NCBI RefSeq assembly: GCF_006715495.1
Contig: NZ_VFNI01000002.1
Coordinates: 372,001 to 436,000, forward strand
Length of the DNA: 64,000 nucleotides
Source: Herbaspirillum sp. SJZ106
GTDB lineage: Bacteria > Pseudomonadota > Gammaproteobacteria > Burkholderiales > Burkholderiaceae_D
Direction of reading: 5' to 3'
Position numbers and translations under genes: made by a program. Position 1 is the first letter of the stretch, and each line of letters starts with the position of its first letter. Shown here piece after piece: positions 44,949 to 53,917 of the stretch. Under the pieces are notes generated by a model. The model worked only from the letters and a program-made list of their open reading frames with translations, searched no databases and was not told where the DNA came from.

Positions 44949-45917
44949 ATGGCAGTACGCAAGATCCTCGTCATTGGCGGCTCAGGCTTCATCGGTACGC
45001 GGCTGGTGCGGCTGCTGGGCAGCGCCACCGACTACCGTGTCATGGTGCCCACGCGCCGTTACGAGCGCGCCAAGCACCTGCTGGTGTCGCCGGTGGTATC
45101 GGTGGTGCAGGCCGATATCCACGACGATGCCGTGCTGTCGCAACTGGTGGCCGAGGCGGATGTGGTCGTCAACCTGGTCGGCATCCTGCATTCGCGGCCG
45201 GCGCGCCGCGGCCAGCCCTACGGCCCGGATTTCGAACGGCAGCAAGTGTCCCTGCCGCGCCGCATTGTCGCCGCCTGCGTGCGGCACGGCGTGCCGCGTT
45301 ACCTGCACATGAGCGCGCTGGGCGCCGATGCGCACGGCCCCTCGATGTACCTGCGCTCCAAGGCGGCCGGCGAGCGCGAGGCGCTGGCGGCGTCCTCCTT
45401 GGAGGTCGCCATCTTCCGTCCTTCTGTCGTATTCGGCGAAGACGACCGTTTCCTCAACCTGTTCGCCGGCCTGCAGCGGCGTTTTCCGGTGATTGCGCTG
45501 GGCAGCGCCGAGGCGCGCTTCCAGCCGGTTTATGTCGGCGACGTGGCGCAGGCCTTCAGGAAGGCGATCGCGCTGCCGCATATCGGCGGCAAGGTCTATG
45601 AACTGGCCGGGCCGACGCAATACAGCCTGCGCGAACTGGTGCAACTGGCCGGTTGGTATGGCGGCCATATGCGCCCCATCGTCGCCTTGCCGCCAGCGCT
45701 GGGCCTGCTGCAGGCCTGGGCGCTGGAACACTTGCCCGGCAAGTTGATGAGCCGCGACAATGTCGCCTCGATGCGGGTGGATAATGTCATGTCCGGCCCC
45801 ATCGCGCCGGAGCTGGAACTGGTTCCCACTGCGCTGGAAGACGTCGCGCCGGCCTGCCTTGCGCCGCGCGACCTCCAACGCCAGTTCGACCTTTTCCGCA
45901 GCAACGCCAGGCGCTGA
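44949..45917 (+). CDS. NDUFA9-like SDR family NAD(P)-binding protein
   Basis: A 322-residue atypical short-chain dehydrogenase of the complex I NDUFA9 subunit type. The cofactor-binding start is ILVIGGSGFIGTRLVRLL (residues 6-23). Family marks follow: VVVNLVGIL, YLHMSALGADA, SMYLRSKAAGEREAL, where the YLRSK takes the place of the YxxxK motif, and VAIFRPSVVFGEDDRFLN. In bacteria these proteins are annotated as complex I NDUFA9 family without proof of a link to NADH dehydrogenase. No nuo genes are in the window. It is followed 62 bp later by a GST gene. Confidence 0.85.
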   Translation: MAVRKILVIGGSGFIGTRLVRLLGSATDYRVMVPTRRYERAKHLLVSPVVSVVQADIHDDAVLSQLVAEADVVVNLVGILHSRPARRGQPYGPDFERQQVSLPRRIVAACVRHGVPRYLHMSALGADAHGPSMYLRSKAAGEREALAASSLEVAIFRPSVVFGEDDRFLNLFAGLQRRFPVIALGSAEARFQPVYVGDVAQAFRKAIALPHIGGKVYELAGPTQYSLRELVQLAGWYGGHMRPIVALPPALGLLQAWALEHLPGKLMSRDNVASMRVDNVMSGPIAPELELVPTALEDVAPACLAPRDLQRQFDLFRSNARR

Positions 45918-45979
45918 GACGTTCGCGTCATTTGCGCCGTTTTCCGATCCAAAGTTCCGATCCAAAGAAAAGAGCCCCT

Positions 45980-46681
45980 ATGCAAGACACAGAACTCGAT
46001 CCGGTATTGTCCGCCACGCTGCGCAAGGCCGGGCGCCATCTGCCCACGCTGGTGATCGGCAACAAGAACTACTCGTCATGGTCGATGCGTCCCTGGGTGG
46101 CGATGACCGCGTTCGACATCCCCTTCAAGGAAGTGCGCGTGCTGCTGGACCAGCCCGATACCGTCGCCGAGATCGCCCGCTATACCGGTTCCGGCCGGGT
46201 ACCGGTGTTGCTGGACGGCGATATCGCGATCTGGGATTCGCTATCCATCTGCGAATACCTGGCCGAGCAATTCCCCGACCGCGGCCTGTGGCCCGAGCGC
46301 ACCGACGCGCGCGCCATCGCGCGCAGCATCAGCGCCGAAATGCATTCCGGTTTCATGGGCCTGCGCAGCGCCATGAGCATGGACATCCGCGGCCGCTACC
46401 CGGGCCAGGGGCGCACGCCCGAAGCGCAGGCCGACATCGGCCGCGTTTGCGAAATCTGGGAAGAATGCCTGTCGCAGTTCGGCCATCATGAATTCCTGTT
46501 CGGCGACTTCTCGATTGCCGACGCCTTCTACGCGCCGGTGGTGATGCGCTTCACCAGCTACCAGGTGCCGCTGGCGCCGGCGCTGCAAGCCTACGCCGAC
46601 CGCGTCAAGGCGCATCCTGCGGTGGCGCGCTGGATCGCAGAAGCCCTGGCCGAGAAAGAAATCCTTCCCAACCACAAATGA
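45980..46681 (+). CDS. Glutathione S-transferase family protein
   Basis: A 233-residue GST-like protein. The N-terminal thioredoxin fold begins LVIGNKNYSSWSMRPWVAM, with the SSWSMRPW motif of this bacterial subgroup (Ser as likely catalytic residue), then GRVPVLLDGDIAIWDSLSICEYLAEQF for glutathione binding. The C-terminal all-alpha domain follows (about 105-225). The ATG at 45980 was chosen at the domain start; an upstream in-frame start at 45932 lies in a short direct repeat (GATCCAAAG twice). Its stop overlaps cca. Confidence 0.85.
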   Translation: MQDTELDPVLSATLRKAGRHLPTLVIGNKNYSSWSMRPWVAMTAFDIPFKEVRVLLDQPDTVAEIARYTGSGRVPVLLDGDIAIWDSLSICEYLAEQFPDRGLWPERTDARAIARSISAEMHSGFMGLRSAMSMDIRGRYPGQGRTPEAQADIGRVCEIWEECLSQFGHHEFLFGDFSIADAFYAPVVMRFTSYQVPLAPALQAYADRVKAHPAVARWIAEALAEKEILPNHK

Positions 46682-47919
46682 TGAAGACCTACACCGTCGG
46701 CGGCGCAGTGCGCGACGGCCTGCTGGGCCTGCCGGTGAAGGATCGCGACCACGTGGTGGTCGGCGCTACCCCGGAAGAAATGCTGGCCCAGGGCTTCCGT
46801 CCGGTGGGCAAGGATTTTCCGGTGTTCCTGCATCCGGATACCCATGAGGAATACGCGCTGGCGCGCACCGAGCGCAAGACCGCGCCCGGCTACAAGGGTT
46901 TCGCTTTCCATGCCGCGCCCGACGTCACCCTGGAAGACGACCTGGCGCGGCGCGACCTCACCATCAACGCCATCGCCCAGGACCAGGACGGCGCCCTGGT
47001 CGATCCTTACCATGGCCAGGCCGACATCGAGCGCCGCATCTTCCGCCATGTTTCCGACGCCTTCATCGAAGACCCGGTGCGCATCCTGCGCGTGGCGCGT
47101 TTCGCCGCGCGCTTCGCCGATTTCAGCGTGGCGCCGGAAACCAATGCGCTGATGCGGCGCATGGTGGAAGAAGGCGAGGTTGATGCGCTGGTGCCGGAGC
47201 GCGTCTGGCAGGAAATCGCGCGCGGCCTGATGGAGGCAAAACCCTCGCGCATGTTCGAGGTGCTGCGCGGCTGCGGCGCGCTGGCGCGCATCATGCCCGA
47301 GCTGGATGCGTTGTGGGGCGTGCCGCAACCGGAGCAATGGCATCCCGAGATCGATACCGGCGTGCATGTGATGCTGGCCATCGACTGGGCCGCCGGACAA
47401 GGCTATGCCTTGCCGGTGCGTTTCGCCGTATTGATGCACGATCTCGGCAAGGGCGCCACACCGCCCGAAATGTGGCCGCGCCACCATGGCCATGAAGCGC
47501 GCAGCGTGCAACTGGCCGAACAGGTTTGCGCGCGCCTGAAGGCGCCGGGCGATTGCCGCGACCTGGCCCTGATGACCGCGCGCGAGCATGGCAATGTCGG
47601 CCGCGCTTTCGAGATGCGCCCGGCCACGCTGGTGACGCTGTTTTCGCGCTGCGACGCCTTCCGCAAGCCGCAGCGCTTCGTCGACATGTTGCGCGCTTCC
47701 GAATGCGACCACCGTGGCCGCACCGGTTTCGACGCCAGGCCCTTCCCGCAGGCCGCCTATCTGGAAGGGGCGTTGAAGGCGGCGCAAGACATCGATGCCG
47801 GCGCCATCGCCGGCCTGTACCAGGCGCAGCCGCAGAAGATCCCGGAGGCGATCCATGCCGCGCGCAGCGAGAAGGTCGCCGTTTTCGTTGCCGCCCAGCG
47901 GCCGCCGGCGCAGGACTGA
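46678..47919 (+). CDS. cca: Multifunctional CCA-adding tRNA nucleotidyltransferase
   Basis: A 413-residue class II CCA-adding enzyme that builds the 3' CCA of tRNA without a template. It starts TYTVGGAVRDGLLGLP, then the nucleotidyltransferase DRD (VKDRDHVVVG), RRDLTINAIA and VRILRVARFAARF. A C-terminal HD domain (FAVLMHDLGKGATPPEMWPRHHGHE) gives the phosphatase/2'-cyclic activity of the E. coli enzyme (412 residues). The start overlaps the end of the GST gene as ATGATG; an in-frame ATG one codon later is equally possible. Confidence 0.95.
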   Translation: MMKTYTVGGAVRDGLLGLPVKDRDHVVVGATPEEMLAQGFRPVGKDFPVFLHPDTHEEYALARTERKTAPGYKGFAFHAAPDVTLEDDLARRDLTINAIAQDQDGALVDPYHGQADIERRIFRHVSDAFIEDPVRILRVARFAARFADFSVAPETNALMRRMVEEGEVDALVPERVWQEIARGLMEAKPSRMFEVLRGCGALARIMPELDALWGVPQPEQWHPEIDTGVHVMLAIDWAAGQGYALPVRFAVLMHDLGKGATPPEMWPRHHGHEARSVQLAEQVCARLKAPGDCRDLALMTAREHGNVGRAFEMRPATLVTLFSRCDAFRKPQRFVDMLRASECDHRGRTGFDARPFPQAAYLEGALKAAQDIDAGAIAGLYQAQPQKIPEAIHAARSEKVAVFVAAQRPPAQD

Positions 47920-47922
47920 GAG

Positions 47923-48663
47923 ATGGCCAATCCCTTTTTCTCCTGGCTGCAACGTCGGGGCGGCAAGCAAGAAGCCGGCGGCGATGCGCCGCATGCCGAT
48001 CCGCAGCACAAGGCCGAACGGCCGATGGTGTTCGTCAAGGAGTTGTCGCCGAAGTCGCGCCGCCACCTGCTGCGCCATTTCCTGGCGCTGGAAGACAAGG
48101 ACCGGCTGTTGCGTTTCGGCTCCAAGCTGTCGGACGATATGGTGACCCGCTACGTGGAGAACATCGACTTCGCGCGCGACACCGTGTTCGGCGTGTATGA
48201 CCGCAGGCTGCGCCTCCTCGGGGTCGGCCACCTGGCGTTCGCGCCGCGAGAGAGTTCGCGCATCAGCGGCGCCACCATCAAGCCGGTGGTGGCCGAGTTC
48301 GGCGTCTCCGTTTCGGCCGCCGCACGCGGCCTGGGCGTGGGCACCAAACTGTTCCTGCGGGCTTCCATGCGCTGCCGCAACGCCGACGTCGATACGCTCT
48401 ACATGCATTGTCTGTCGTCCAACAAGGTGATGATGCATATCGCCAAAAAGGCCGGCATGGACATCCACCGCGACTATGGCGAGGCCGACGCCTACCTCAA
48501 GATCAGCCCCGCCAATTCGGCCACCGTGTTCCAGGAAGCGATGGAAGAACAGGCCGCCATGCTGGACTACATCGTCAAGGCCAATTTCAAGGCCCTGCTC
48601 AAATGGGGCGCGCGCGTGACCGGCCTCGGCGGCAAGGGCAAAGGGAGCGGCGGCCAGCCCTGA
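47923..48663 (+). CDS. GNAT-fold N-acetyltransferase-like protein
   Basis: A 246-residue protein with a GNAT fold in the middle. GVSVSAAARGLGVGTKLFLRASM (about 121-143) is the acetyl-CoA-binding R-x-x-G-x-G/A-like loop, and DTLYMHCLSSNKVMMHIAKKAG (about 150-171) follows. The N-terminus is charged and Ala/His-rich, and the C-terminus has a Gly/Lys-rich tail (LGGKGKGSGG). The acceptor is unknown. It lies three bases after the cca stop on the same strand, so it is co-transcribed. The remainder of the context gives no clue to its substrate. Confidence 0.78.
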   Translation: MANPFFSWLQRRGGKQEAGGDAPHADPQHKAERPMVFVKELSPKSRRHLLRHFLALEDKDRLLRFGSKLSDDMVTRYVENIDFARDTVFGVYDRRLRLLGVGHLAFAPRESSRISGATIKPVVAEFGVSVSAAARGLGVGTKLFLRASMRCRNADVDTLYMHCLSSNKVMMHIAKKAGMDIHRDYGEADAYLKISPANSATVFQEAMEEQAAMLDYIVKANFKALLKWGARVTGLGGKGKGSGGQP

Positions 48664-48746
48664 TCCGGCCCGCGCACTGCACGCCGGCATGACCGGCGGC
48701 GCAATGCGGCGCATAATATGCATCTGACTTTGACATCGGATTTGCC

Positions 48747-49628
48747 ATGAGCACCAATCCCAATACCGACGACTTTTTCGCCACGGTCGCGACAAAATCC
48801 GACAGCGGCGCATTGCGCGGCGACTACAGCCAGGCCGACGCCAACTACGTGGTGGCGCAGAACTGGGACAGCTACACGCCGGAGCAGCACGCCCGCTGGC
48901 GGCGCCTGTATGCGCGCCAGGCCAAACTGATTCCCGGCCGCGCCTGCGATGTCTTCATCGACAGCCTGAAGGCGCTCGATGTCTCGCAAGGCATCCCGCG
49001 TTTCGACCGCACCACCGAAGCCTTGTACCAGGCCACCGGCTGGCAGCTGGTCGCCGTGCCCGGCCTGGTGCCGGACCAGACCTTCTTCGAACACCTGGCC
49101 AACCGCCGCTTCCCGGTCACCGTCTGGCTGCGCGAAGAGCGCGAGTTCGACTACATTGTCGAGCCGGACGTCTTCCACGACTTCTTCGGCCACGTGCCGC
49201 TGCTGTTCAACCCGATCTTCGCCGACCACCTGCAGGAATACGGCAAGGGCGGCCTGAAGGCGCTCAAGCTGGATGGCCTGGCCTATTTGGCGCGCCTGTA
49301 CTGGTACACCATCGAGTTCGGCCTGATCCAGAGCGAGCAGGGCTTGCGCATCTACGGCGCCGGCATCCTGTCATCGGGCGGCGAGGTCGAGTATTGCCTG
49401 TCCAGCGACCAGCCGCGCCGCATCCCGTTCCAGGTCGAGCGCATCATGCGCACGCTGTACAAGATCGACTCGTACCAGGAAACCTATTTCGTGATCCGTG
49501 ATTTCGAGCAACTGTTCAACGACACCGCGCCCGATTTCACGCCGTTCTACGAACAGCTGAAAACGCAGCAAGCGCTGCCGGCCGATACGCTGCTGGCGGG
49601 CGAGACCAACTTGCCGCCGAACCGCTGA
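48747..49628 (+). CDS. phhA: Phenylalanine 4-monooxygenase
   Basis: A 293-residue tetrahydropterin-dependent iron enzyme that hydroxylates phenylalanine to tyrosine. The iron ligands are visible as His 144, His 149 (DVFHDFFGHVP) and Glu 190 (YWYTIEFGLI), the facial triad of the family. Bacterial members are about 260-300 residues and lack the regulatory domain of the animal enzyme, as here. A -10-like CATAATATG lies about 35 bp before the ATG. It is the first step of aromatic amino-acid catabolism; the next gene in this direction is the indolepyruvate oxidoreductase, 576 bp later. Confidence 0.95.
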   Translation: MSTNPNTDDFFATVATKSDSGALRGDYSQADANYVVAQNWDSYTPEQHARWRRLYARQAKLIPGRACDVFIDSLKALDVSQGIPRFDRTTEALYQATGWQLVAVPGLVPDQTFFEHLANRRFPVTVWLREEREFDYIVEPDVFHDFFGHVPLLFNPIFADHLQEYGKGGLKALKLDGLAYLARLYWYTIEFGLIQSEQGLRIYGAGILSSGGEVEYCLSSDQPRRIPFQVERIMRTLYKIDSYQETYFVIRDFEQLFNDTAPDFTPFYEQLKTQQALPADTLLAGETNLPPNR

Positions 49629-49678
49629 TCGGGGCGCGCGCGGAAAAGGAGCAGAAAGGAACGGAAAGGAAGCGGGAA

Positions 49679-49757
49679 TAAAAAAGCGGATCTGACAGGG
49701 GAGGCCAGATCCGCGAGCTAGTGGTGCTTTCAACACTAGAGGGGAGGAACCTTGCAC
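49679..49757 (-). ncRNA. Candidate sRNA with two CCTCCCC motifs and an intrinsic terminator
   Basis: On the minus strand the sequence reads GGTTCCTCCCC (49751-49741), then a stem-loop (CTAGTG at 49739-49734 with CACTAG at 49723-49718). Next comes a second hairpin (GCGGATCTG at 49714-49706 and CAGATCCGC at 49694-49686) with the loop GCCTCCCCTGT, then six T. CCTCCCC thus occurs twice, once single-stranded and once in the terminator loop; it is complementary to strong Shine-Dalgarno sequences. No minus-strand gene lies upstream to need a terminator. An upstream TTGAAC (49788-49783) could be a -35 box. The RNA itself is inferred. Confidence 0.5.
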
Positions 49758-49838
49758 AGAGAGTGGATACCATTCAATCGCTGTTCAAGTGATTCTTATT
49801 AAACGCCAGCCGCGCCGTCCATCCTATTTCTTTTACCG

Positions 49839-49869
49839 GTTGTTACATTCGCGTCTTGCTTGTAACAAC
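49839..49869. promoter_or_regulatory. Perfect 9-bp inverted repeat (operator candidate)
   Basis: GTTGTTACA (49839-49847) and TGTAACAAC (49861-49869) are perfect inverted arms spaced by 13 bp, so their equivalent points are 22 bp apart, close to two helical turns. It lies about 335 bp upstream of the oxidoreductase gene and about 80 bp upstream of the candidate sRNA. This fits a site for a dimeric regulator. No regulator gene is adjacent. Confidence 0.45.
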
Positions 49870-50204
49870 TTGCCTCTTTTGCGCTTTCCGTCCTCTTTTT
49901 TCACAGCTGGAAATATTGTTGTTTCCCCCTTTCCGGCATTTTCTTCTTTGCAAGCCGCCCCCTTCCGCAGGACGTGCGGAATTGTTTCCGGCTTGCCAAA
50001 AAAACACCTCCAAAACGCCGGAAACCCTGCTGCGACGCGCGTAGCGGGCTACCCATCGTTGTGCTACCTTGGCTCCATAAATAGAAACAAACCTGCGCCC
50101 ACAAGGCGCCGGCGTTTTGACCGCCCGTGAAGCCAGGCCCACACCAAGCTCAGCGGCACAGGCGCATGTGAAACCAAGAACACGATTTTTGGCACGGAGA
50201 CCGC

Positions 50205-53200
50205 ATGAACGCACCCCTACCATCCAGCCCGCGGCTGTTGCTGGACGACGTCTCGCTGGACGACAAATATACCCTCGAACGCGGCCGTGTCTTCATGACC
50301 GGCATCCAGGCGCTGGTGCGCCTGCCGATGCTGCAGCGTGAGGCCGACCGCCGCGCCGGCCTCAACACCGCCGGCTTCATCACCGGCTATCGCGGTTCGC
50401 CGCTGGGCTCGGTCGACCAGACCGCCGAGAAGGCGAAGAAATACCTCGACGCCCACCAGGTCAAATTCCATCCGGGCATGAACGAAGACCTGGCCGCCAC
50501 CAGCGTGTGGGGCACGCAGCAGGTCAACCTGTTCCCCGGCGCGCAGCACGACGGCGTGTTCTCGCTGTGGTACGGCAAGGGGCCGGGCGTGGACCGCTGC
50601 GGCGACGTCTTCAAGCACGCCAACATGGCCGGCACCTCCGCGCACGGCGGCGTGCTGGTGATCGCCGGCGACGACCACGCCGCCAAGTCCTCCACCACCG
50701 CGCACCAGAGCGAACACATCCTCAAGGCCTGCGGCATCCCGGTGCTGTATCCGTCCTCGGTGCAGGAATACCTCGACTACGGCCTGCACGGCTGGGCCAT
50801 GAGCCGCTACACCGGCTTGTGGGTGGCGATGAAATGCGTGACCGACCTGGTCGAGTCCGGCATGTCGGTGATGATCGACCCGGACCGCGTGCAGATCCGG
50901 TTGCCGCAAGATTTCGCGCTGCCGCCGGACGGCCTCAACATCCGCCAGCCCGACAGCGTGCTCGCGCAGGAAGCGCGGATGAACAACTACAAGTGGTATG
51001 CCGCGCTGGCCTACGCGCGCGTCAACAAGCTCAACCAGATCGTGTGGGACAGCCCGCGCGCCAAGATCGGCATCATCACTGCCGGCAAGTCCTACCTCGA
51101 CACGCGCCAGGCTCTGGACGACCTCGGCATCGACGAACAGGTCGCGCGAGACATCGGCATCCGCCTCTACAAGGTCGGCATGACCTGGCCGCTGGAAGCC
51201 GAAGGCGTGCGCGAGTTCGCGCAGGGGCTGGAAGAGATCCTGGTGGTGGAAGAGAAGCGCCAGATCCTCGAATACCAGTTGAAGGAAGAACTCTACAACT
51301 GGCGCGACGACGTGCGCCCGCGCGTGGTCGGCAAGTTCGACGACACCGGCGAATGGAGCGGCTCGCAGCGCGAGGGCCACGGCAACTGGCTGTTGCCGGC
51401 CACCTACGAGCTGAACCCGGCGCAGATCGCGCGCGCGATTGCCACGCGCATCTCGCGCTACTTCGCCGGCCATCCGGTCGAGCAGCGCGTGCGCGCCCGC
51501 ATCGCCTTCCTCGAAGCCAAGGAAGCCGCGCTCAACATCAGCAGCAAGCCGGACCCGAACAAGGACCGCATCCCGCATTTCTGCTCCGGCTGCCCGCACA
51601 ACACCTCGACCAAACTGCCCGACGGCAGCCGCGGCCTGGCCGGCATCGGCTGCCACTACATGGTGACCTGGATGGACCGCGAGTCCAGCATCTTCACCCA
51701 CATGGGCGGCGAGGGCGTGACCTGGGTCGGGCAAGCGCCGTTCACCAGCGAGAAGCACGTGTTCGCCAACCTCGGCGACGGCACCTATTTCCACTCGGGT
51801 TTGCTGGCGGTGCGCGCCTCGGTCGCGGCCAAGGTCAACATCACCTACAAGATCCTCTACAACGACGCGGTGGCCATGACCGGCGGCCAGGAGTTCGACG
51901 GCCCGCTCGATCCGGCGATGATCTCGCGGCAACTGGCGGCGGAGAACGTCAACCCGATCATCGTCGTCACCGACGAACCGGACAAGTATCCGGACGATAT
52001 CAAATGGGCCGACGGCGTCACCATCCGCCACCGCAGCGAACTCGACGCCGTGCAGCGCGAATTGCGCGAAGTGGCCGGCGTGTCGGCCATGATCTACGAC
52101 CAGACCTGCGCCTCGGAAAAGCGCCGCCGCCGCAAACGCAACGCCTATCCCGACCCGGCCAAGCGCGCCGTGATCAACGAGGCGGTATGCGAAGGCTGCG
52201 GCGACTGCAGCGTGCAGTCCAATTGCCTGTCGGTCGAGCCGCTGGAAACCGAGTTCGGCCGCAAGCGCCAGATCAACCAGTCCTCGTGCAACAAGGATTA
52301 CTCCTGCGTCACCGGCTTCTGCCCCAGCTTCGTCACCGTCGAAGGCGGCAAGCTGAAGAAGCCGGCGCGGGTGCAGCCGGGCGCGGATGCGGCGCCGGCC
52401 ATGCCGCTACTGCCTGAACCGGTATTGCCGTCCTTGGCCGATCCCTACGGCATTTTGGTCACCGGCGTGGGCGGCACCGGCGTCATCACCATCGGCCAGA
52501 TCATCGCCATGGCCGCGCATGTGGAAGGGCGCGTGTGCTCGGTGCTGGACATGAGCGGGCTGGCGCAGAAGGGCGGGCCGGTGATGTCGCACGTGCGCGT
52601 GGCCGACAGCCCCGAGCATCTTTATTCGACCCGCGTGGGCACCGGCGCGGCCGACCTAGTGATCGGCTGCGACGTGATCGTCACCGCCGGGCGCGATGCC
52701 TTGTCGCGCATGGGCGAAGGACGCACCCATGCGGCCGTCAATTCGACCCAGATGCCCACCGCCGCTTTCGTGCGCAATCCCGACTGGCAATTCCCGGCCG
52801 CTTCCAGCGAAGGCGAGATTGCCAAAGCCTGCGGGCGCGACAACGTGGCGCTGGTCGATGCCGGCCGCATCGCCACCGCGCTGATGGGCGACGCCATCGC
52901 CACCAACATGTTCATGCTCGGCTACGCCTGGCAGAAAGGTTGGGTGCCGTTGTCGGAAGCCGCTTTGCTGCGCGCCATCGAGCTCAATGCATTGCAGGTG
53001 GACTTCAACAAGCAAGCCTTCGCCTGGGGTCGCGTGGCCGCGCACGACATCGATACGGCGTTGAATGCCGCCAAGCGCAACGGCATGACGGCGCAGGTGA
53101 TCGAGTTCAAGCGCGCGCCCACGCTGGAGGAAACGGTGGAGCGCCGCATCGGCTTCCTGACCTCTTACCAGAACGCCGCCTACGCGCGCCGCTACAGCGA

Positions 53201-53825
53201 CTTCGTGCAGCAGGTGCAGATGGCGGAAAGCTTATTGGGCGAGGCGGGAAGCGGATTGAAGCTGACCCGGGCCGTGGCGCAATACCTGTTCAAGCTGATG
53301 GCCTACAAGGACGAATACGAGGTGGCGCGGCTCTATACCGACGGCGCGTTCCGCGACAAGATCGCTGCCATGTTCGAAGGCGACTACCGGATCAAATTTC
53401 ATCTGGCGCCGCCCCTGCTGGCCAGGCATGACGATAACGGCCACCTGGTCAAGCAGCAGTACGGCTCGTGGATGATGCCGGCCTTCGGCGTGCTGGCGAA
53501 ATTGCGCTTCCTGCGCGGCACCGTCTTCGATCCCTTCGGCCACACCGCCGAGCGCAAGCAGGAGCGGGCGCTGATCGACGAGTACTGCGCGACCATGTTG
53601 CGGCTCTTGGGGCAACTGACCGCGGACAACCTGGCGCAGGTGATCGCGGTGGCGCGCATTCCTGAAGATATCCGCGGCTATGGCCACGTGAAGGAACGTC
53701 ACCTCAAGGCTGCCAGGCAGAAGGAGGCATCGCTGCTGAAGATGATCGAGCAACCGGCGTTGCGCAACATCGCGGTAACGGATACGCCGGCCGGGCCGGA
53801 TGGGGGCGGAAAGAAAGCGGCGTGA
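50205..53825 (+). CDS. Indolepyruvate ferredoxin oxidoreductase, fused alpha-beta form
   Basis: A 1206-residue thiamine-diphosphate iron-sulfur enzyme that oxidatively decarboxylates aryl pyruvates to aryl-acetyl-CoA with ferredoxin. The N-terminal part (about 30-250) is the PFOR pyrimidine-type domain. About 455-640 is the TPP-binding part (CSGCPHNTS, GIGCHYMVTW, NLGDGTYFHSG). Around 665-705 is a Cys-rich cluster (CEGCGDCSVQSNC, CNKDYSCVTGFC). About 745-925 is the gamma-type domain (VTGVGGTGVITIGQI, LAQKGGPVMSHVRV). The C-terminal part (about 940-1180) has the DUF6537 form. This long fused form is usual in Proteobacteria. The preceding phhA suggests phenylalanine catabolism. Confidence 0.93.
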   Translation: MNAPLPSSPRLLLDDVSLDDKYTLERGRVFMTGIQALVRLPMLQREADRRAGLNTAGFITGYRGSPLGSVDQTAEKAKKYLDAHQVKFHPGMNEDLAATSVWGTQQVNLFPGAQHDGVFSLWYGKGPGVDRCGDVFKHANMAGTSAHGGVLVIAGDDHAAKSSTTAHQSEHILKACGIPVLYPSSVQEYLDYGLHGWAMSRYTGLWVAMKCVTDLVESGMSVMIDPDRVQIRLPQDFALPPDGLNIRQPDSVLAQEARMNNYKWYAALAYARVNKLNQIVWDSPRAKIGIITAGKSYLDTRQALDDLGIDEQVARDIGIRLYKVGMTWPLEAEGVREFAQGLEEILVVEEKRQILEYQLKEELYNWRDDVRPRVVGKFDDTGEWSGSQREGHGNWLLPATYELNPAQIARAIATRISRYFAGHPVEQRVRARIAFLEAKEAALNISSKPDPNKDRIPHFCSGCPHNTSTKLPDGSRGLAGIGCHYMVTWMDRESSIFTHMGGEGVTWVGQAPFTSEKHVFANLGDGTYFHSGLLAVRASVAAKVNITYKILYNDAVAMTGGQEFDGPLDPAMISRQLAAENVNPIIVVTDEPDKYPDDIKWADGVTIRHRSELDAVQRELREVAGVSAMIYDQTCASEKRRRRKRNAYPDPAKRAVINEAVCEGCGDCSVQSNCLSVEPLETEFGRKRQINQSSCNKDYSCVTGFCPSFVTVEGGKLKKPARVQPGADAAPAMPLLPEPVLPSLADPYGILVTGVGGTGVITIGQIIAMAAHVEGRVCSVLDMSGLAQKGGPVMSHVRVADSPEHLYSTRVGTGAADLVIGCDVIVTAGRDALSRMGEGRTHAAVNSTQMPTAAFVRNPDWQFPAASSEGEIAKACGRDNVALVDAGRIATALMGDAIATNMFMLGYAWQKGWVPLSEAALLRAIELNALQVDFNKQAFAWGRVAAHDIDTALNAAKRNGMTAQVIEFKRAPTLEETVERRIGFLTSYQNAAYARRYSDFVQQVQMAESLLGEAGSGLKLTRAVAQYLFKLMAYKDEYEVARLYTDGAFRDKIAAMFEGDYRIKFHLAPPLLARHDDNGHLVKQQYGSWMMPAFGVLAKLRFLRGTVFDPFGHTAERKQERALIDEYCATMLRLLGQLTADNLAQVIAVARIPEDIRGYGHVKERHLKAARQKEASLLKMIEQPALRNIAVTDTPAGPDGGGKKAA

Positions 53826-53846
53826 GGACTTGATGCGCTGTTGAAC

Positions 53847-53886
53847 GCCGCCGGGCCCTGACGCAAGCCAGGGCCCGGCGGCTTTT
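53847..53886 (+). terminator. Terminator of the indolepyruvate oxidoreductase gene
   Basis: GCCGCCGGGCCCTG (53847-53860) and CAGGGCCCGGCGGC (53869-53882) form a perfect 14-bp stem with an ACGCAAGC loop, followed by TTTTG. It is among the strongest hairpins of the window. Confidence 0.92.
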
Positions 53887-53917
53887 GTGCGGCCGCAGCG
53901 GGAGAGTGCGCCTAAGC

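Larger units (their letters stand above)
49629..50204. other. 576-bp intergenic region between phhA and the indolepyruvate oxidoreductase
   Basis: This gap holds the candidate minus-strand sRNA at 49679-49757 and a perfect 9-bp inverted repeat at 49839-49869. An AT-rich pyrimidine-biased stretch (about 49860-49960) and the leader of the following gene complete it. No plus-strand terminator with a T-run follows phhA. Open frames inside it are short and not convincing. Confidence 0.65.

Noticed and set aside
46591-48813. Long minus-strand open frame (740 codons) opposite cca and the GNAT gene
   Set aside because: It covers three well-supported plus-strand genes and has no homology; codon shadow.
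49681-49740. The two hairpins after phhA as a plus-strand terminator
   Set aside because: The T-run is on the minus-strand side only; on the plus strand the hairpins are preceded by A and followed by mixed sequence, so a minus-strand RNA is the better reading.
50217-52031. Minus-strand open frame (604 codons) inside the indolepyruvate oxidoreductase gene
   Set aside because: Antisense to a conserved enzyme and without domain character.
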